A stretch of DNA of 64,000 bases, taken from contig JALIGW010000001.1 of NCBI GenBank assembly GCA_023053685.1, positions 156,111,966 to 156,175,965 of the forward strand. Direction: 5' to 3'. This DNA comes from Diadophis punctatus similis. Taxonomy: Eukaryota; Chordata; Lepidosauria; Squamata; Dipsadidae. Below the pieces are notes generated by a model, which did not search any database, was not told the DNA's origin, and was given only the letters and a program-made list of their open reading frames with translations. Made by a program: the position numbers and the translations under genes. Positions 59,821-64,000 of the stretch are shown one piece after another (the first letter of the stretch is position 1; every line of letters begins with the position of its first letter).

Positions 59821-60431
59821 AGGGTGATAGGGGGAAAGAAAACTCCTGCATATTTTCTTTTAGAAGTATTCTTTCTAAAATCCCACAACGCAGCCTCATA
59901 TCTTTTTTCGGTGCAAAGGACATACGATCAACAACGCAGTGTGCCTTGGACATAAGCTTGCTATTGAAGTGCTGCACTTCCTCTGTATAGGAGCCTAGCC
60001 TTTGCCAATCACATGCTAATAATGGCAAAACTCTGCTATAATGTCATTACACTTCCAAGCAATGATTGATTGCACTACAGCATGTTTCTGAAACCTAATT
60101 ACTGTCTCTGTTGTCTCTGAACTCATTAATCTTCTGGCCCGTAAATAAGTAAAATTGACAAAATAACTGAATTTCTTTAATGATGGGCTCTAGTTATCCT
60201 TGTACCTGCTGCTTTTGGTTAACCTTTTTACTGCTAGGAAGTATTCCCCCTACCCTACCCATCCCCACCTCCAGGCTTTGCAGTCAGAGTTTTATTTCTT
60301 CAGGACATTTTAGTAAATTTTATCTCTGTGCATTGGTACCTGGGTTTTTGCTAGTCGGAAAGTAGTGTGAATGCAATGTTGTACAATTCTCAAAGTATGA
60401 GGAAGAATACCCATCAAGGTCAGCAGGTAGA
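59821..60431. other. Unassigned sequence
   Basis: Nothing recognised. Confidence 0.45.
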
Positions 60432-60439
60432 CATTGCTC

Positions 60440-60626
60440 CAGCGGTGGGTTGCTTCCGGTTCGGACCGGTTCTTAGAACTGTTAGCGGTGGTGGCGGGAG
60501 GCTCCGCCCACCCACCTGGGATGCTTCTGCACATGCGCAGAAGCTTCTGTGCATGTGCAAAAGCGTTGTGTGCACACGTGCGCGCGCATGCGAACCAGTG
60601 ACAAGCTAATTCAGAACCCACCACTG
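60440..60626. mobile_element. Non-autonomous hAT MITE
   Basis: 187 bp, ends cagcggtgggttgct and cagaacccaccactg, exact 8-bp TSD cattgctc (60432-60439 and 60627-60634). Palindrome-rich interior with cttctgcacatgcgcagaag. Confidence 0.93.
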
Positions 60627-60921
60627 CATTGCTCCAATAAATTGCAGAGCAGTTGACAAAAGCTGGCATTTGGGTCTAGAAACAACTAACATGTGGTCCT
60701 AAAATGAACTAAGAATACTGTATACTCCACTCTATACACTAAGTTAGGCCACCAGTTTTTTGAACCTCTACATTTGGAGGACACCACAATAGTATGAGTA
60801 AGTCTGCAGAGAAGGGCAGAAATTCTCCATAGAATCAAAGAGAGATTTCCAGTTCTTTTTGGGACATGGTAGGCATTGGGATCAGGACCTTCTCCAGGAA
60901 AAGTGGAGGCTTTACCAGCAT

Positions 60922-61137
60922 TCAGAGCCGTGGTGGCACAGTGGTTAGAATGTATTACTGCAGGCTAACTCACTGCTCACTCCAGGAGTTCGATTCTGAA
61001 TGGGTGAAGGTTGACTTGGCCTTCCATCCTTCCGAAGTTGGTAAAATTGTTGAGGGCAATAGGATAACTCTGTAAACTGCTTAGAGAGGGCTGTAAAGCA
61101 CTGTGAAGCAGTATATAAGTTTAAGTGCTATTGCTAT
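60922..61137 (+). mobile_element. MIR/CORE-like tRNA SINE
   Basis: A box tggcacagtgg (60933-60943), B box-like agttcgattct (about 60987), body ccttccatccttccgaag, L2-like tail aagcagtatataagttta ending ttgctattca. Confidence 0.88.
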
Positions 61138-61493
61138 TCACACAGACTATGAGATCATGTCAAAATAAGGCTTTGAAGTTGCTAGGATATAAGGAAAACA
61201 AACTCTGTCTTTTCATGTAAAATCTTGGGCACTTTCTCACAATAAAGTGTTTTTGGGGCTTTGGAAGCACAACCTGTTGGCAACATGGGAAAACTACATT
61301 AAAAGTAGAAAAAAAGCAAATTAAAAGAAAAGTGGAATTTGTTCCAATGCTCAAAGAAGGAATCAAGTCTCCATAGCTCCATGTCAAACCATTTGCCTTC
61401 ACATCAAAAGGTAGGCTTACTGTGTTTCCAAGCAGTCACATACTCAACTGGAATCTTTTATTAGCCTTAAATATATAGGCCTCCCTCCCTCCC
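61138..61493. other. Unassigned sequence
   Basis: Nothing recognised. Confidence 0.45.
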
Positions 61494-61496
61494 TCG

Positions 61497-61640
<144 letters not shown>

Positions 61641-61651
61641 CATAGATGCTT

Positions 61652-61830
61652 TTTCAAAAGGCAACTGGATTTCCTTTGTTTTTTCTTGAAGGTATTTTGC
61701 TTCTCATCAAAGAAGCTTCTTCACTTCTGACTTCAAAAACAAAAGAAGTCCAGTTGCCTTTTTAAAAGGCAGCTTTGGGACAACCATGACCTGGATGACT
61801 GAGAATCTCCATAGACATCTTTCTCTGTGT
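61652..61830. mobile_element. Penelope-like fragment with inverted arms
   Basis: aaaaggcaactggatttc (61656) faces agaagtccagttgcctttt (61744). Between the arms lies gcttctcatcaaagaagctt, which resembles the conserved 3' part of vertebrate Penelope-like elements (pattern memory). The downstream gggacaaccatgacctggat block fits the same family. Confidence 0.45.
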
Positions 61831-61889
61831 GTATTGTCTTCCTGTCATTCTTGAATCCCGGCAACTGCCTGAACAAATCCCTGAAGTTT

Positions 61890-62060
61890 TAGTTTTATGG
61901 GCAGCAATTTTTTGAAGTGACTTGCTACTGCTTTCTTCTGAGGCTGTGAGAAAAAGACTGGCCCAAGATCACCCAGCTGGCTTTGAGGTTAAGGTGGAAC
62001 TAAAACCCACAGTCTCCCAATTTTTAACTTGATGCTTGAACTATCACCCCAAAGTAGGTC
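61890..62060 (-). mobile_element. tRNA SINE, antisense, degraded
   Basis: Contains gcccaagatcacccagctgg, ggaactaaaacccacagtct and a tRNA-like end cttgaactatcacccca; resembles a squamate tRNA SINE. No TSD found. Confidence 0.45.
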
Positions 62061-62538
62061 TTAAATGTATTAGGTGGATGTAGTCAAACCCCTCTTTCAG
62101 TCTCTGTCCTTCTCCATTTCCATACTGTATGTATTATGATGAATGACCAATTTCATAAAGTTGTTTAAAAATTACAACTGGAAATCATGTAGGTGAGGCA
62201 TATGGAACACTGTAATGTACTATACCAATGTTTATCATCATCACAATTACTATTAATCATTATGATTAACTGTAAATATGTATTATCCTACTTTTATAGT
62301 GCGGTTTCATGAAGAGTTTAATTATCCATTATGATCTGCACTGAATACAAAAATTTATTTATTATTAAAACCCTACTGCCAAAACAGGAGGTGACAGATG
62401 GAAGCACTAGATGTTTTTGTAGTGTGGCATTAGAAAAGTATGCTTGAAGCAAATATTACTCGAGCCTTTAAATAGTCCAGTGATAGCCCTCTAAGCGCCA
62501 GTTTGCATCTCCTTCAGTCTCAAGGCTATTGTTTAAAC
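62061..62538. other. Unassigned sequence
   Basis: Nothing recognised. Confidence 0.45.
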
Positions 62539-62615
62539 CAATGTTTCCCAACCTGGACAACTTCCAGATGTGCAGACTTTATGCATCTGGATATTGCCTA
62601 GGTTAAGAAACACTT
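62539..62615. mobile_element. Degraded hAT MITE remnant
   Basis: The ends caatgtttcccaacc and ggttaagaaacactt pair as an inverted repeat of the hAT type; no TSD. Confidence 0.4.
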
Positions 62616-62768
62616 CCTTAGACAACGAACTTGAGAGTGGAGGAGATGTAAACTAGCTATAGGTGAAAATTTCCCACACTGTCCAGAATGTAGTGCATTT
62701 GCAAGGAGACAATCTACAAATATGTTTTTCAGGTAAGTGCCTTTAATCTACTGAATGGGTGGCAGAAA

Positions 62769-62771
62769 GGA

Positions 62772-62855
<84 letters not shown>

Positions 62856-62856
62856 A
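62769..62856. repeat. (GAAA)n microsatellite
   Basis: About 22 units. Confidence 0.97.
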
Positions 62857-62879
62857 TAGTAGGCAACATACCGCAAAAT

Positions 62880-63090
62880 ATTATTTGTATTTGTATTTGT
62901 TTATTTGTCAAGCATATATGATTATAAGCAAAGTATAAACAGTAAAACATGATTGAATATATATGTAATAGTACAAGCATGAATAAGAGTAAAAGAGGTA
63001 TGGATATATGGGTACATTAGGACAGGAACGGTAGGCACGATTGTGCGCTTATGCACTCCCCTTACCGACCTCTTAGGAATGGGGTGATTA
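62880..63090 (-). mobile_element. LINE 3' end, second copy of the 55820-56152 family
   Basis: Shares aggacaggaacggtaggcac and gacctcttaggaatggggtg with the copy at 55.9-56.0 kb. The tail is (TATTTG)n at about 62882-62905. Confidence 0.75.
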
Positions 63091-63095
63091 TAGGC

Positions 63096-64000
63096 TTGTT
63101 ACCTATCTTGTTACCTGGTGCTTTGACGAGCATCATCCTGGTGCTTCAATATTTTCACTCTGCATGTGGCATCAACATGAAAAACATATATCAATACTCA
63201 AAAATTAAATCTACAGAAATTAATGTACTGCAAGCTCCTCTATGATATAATAAAGACCCTCCCCCTTCCATTCCCTCTGTTAGAACATGCATCCTGGGGG
63301 GAATTTAGGCTGTGGTTGCATGCTCTGTTGGCTGCCACACAACAATTTTGCAGAACTGGAAAGTTGATTTTCATTCAGAATGTATTAAGAAAAGTAGCTA
63401 CTGACTTTTGGTGGAGGGGGGAAGAGACAATGATGGGCTGATGAACCAAACATCTCAAAGAGTGGAAGGAGAATCCTTGGACCTCCTATCACCTCTGCTC
63501 TGAGCTTCTCTTACCTTTCCCTCCCCACGTCACCAATCTTCTAATCTACAGCATCCACATTTATGCTTAAAAACAAATACTTTCTGCTTCATTTCCTATT
63601 TTGCAAAGCAAGGGTCTGAACTCCAGAAAGGCTAATTGCACATTGTTTTCAAGAATTAGTTTGATAATTCATCATCCTGTAATTAAACTAATTAGAACAC
63701 TATTCTTTTTCAGCCACTCTAATTAGGCCTTCAACTTGGCAGGGAGCCTGTGAGACCCAAATGTTGCAATTTGTAATATGATTCAAAGTCTTTGATAACA
63801 AATGACTGTATTTGGCTGCCTTTGAGTTAATAAGATTTATATATTAATCTAGGTCTAATACGTTCCCTTCAAATTCAGGCCGAGCCCTTGTGTGTGTATG
63901 CTTGTGAGGGGATTTTTGTGGTTTCCGTGATCCCTCTGTGAAATTCTTTCAAGATGAGCTAAAACTGCTGGAAAATTTTTGACATCCAGTTGAGGCTCTC
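63096..64000. other. Unassigned sequence
   Basis: No exon that I can support. At 63640-63850 the sequence is AT-rich with several taatta motifs (63669-63725) and has no repeat signature; it could be a conserved non-coding element, which I cannot test. Confidence 0.35.

Overview
The window looks like squamate reptile DNA, most likely from a snake. This is inferred from the repeats: CR1 and L2-like LINEs with 3' tails of (ATTCT)n, Sauria-type and MIR/CORE-like tRNA SINEs, Penelope-like fragments, many short hAT elements, very long tetranucleotide arrays and an 800-bp GATA/GACA tract. I found no host protein-coding exon, rRNA, functional tRNA gene or CRISPR array that I could support. The window is intergenic or intronic DNA made mostly of mobile elements in various states of decay; nearly every long open frame lies in a retroelement relic or a simple repeat.

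1-16 kb: a TIR DNA transposon of the 'cgaggactacc' family, CR1 and Penelope-like fragments, a tRNA SINE, hAT elements with clear 8-bp target-site duplications (TSDs), an LTR-like block with CCAAT, TATA and polyA signals, and degraded L1 ORF2 relics (about 7.15-9.1 and 11.6-12.0 kb). 15.9-21.3 kb: a nested stack in which a TIR transposon is split by a CR1, and the CR1 is split by an L1 that has ORF1 and a 3' UTR but no ORF2, plus a second L1-like block. 22-27 kb: hAT elements, one of which carries a 108-bp minisatellite arranged as a large inverted repeat.

27-42 kb: LINE remnants of two families (reverse transcriptase with damaged catalytic boxes), SINEs, a Tc1/mariner-like MITE, more hAT elements and CCTT, CT and ATTCT arrays. 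42-55 kb: SINEs, three LTR-like insertions with 5-bp TSDs (one inside a GGAA array), CR1 pieces and GT arrays. 55-64 kb: LINE 3' ends, four hAT-type elements (one a degraded remnant), the GATA/GACA tract, a CTGT array and a Penelope-like inverted repeat.

The elements do not form a pathway. What connects them is insertion history: 13 hAT copies retain 8-bp TSDs (11 exact), several insertions sit inside older ones, and many hAT copies carry a GC-rich palindromic motif close to the NRF1 binding consensus. No new protein system was found; the strongest leads are the ORF2-less L1, the palindromic minisatellite hAT, the 127-bp fold-back hAT, the LTR inside a microsatellite and the recurrent NRF1-like motif.
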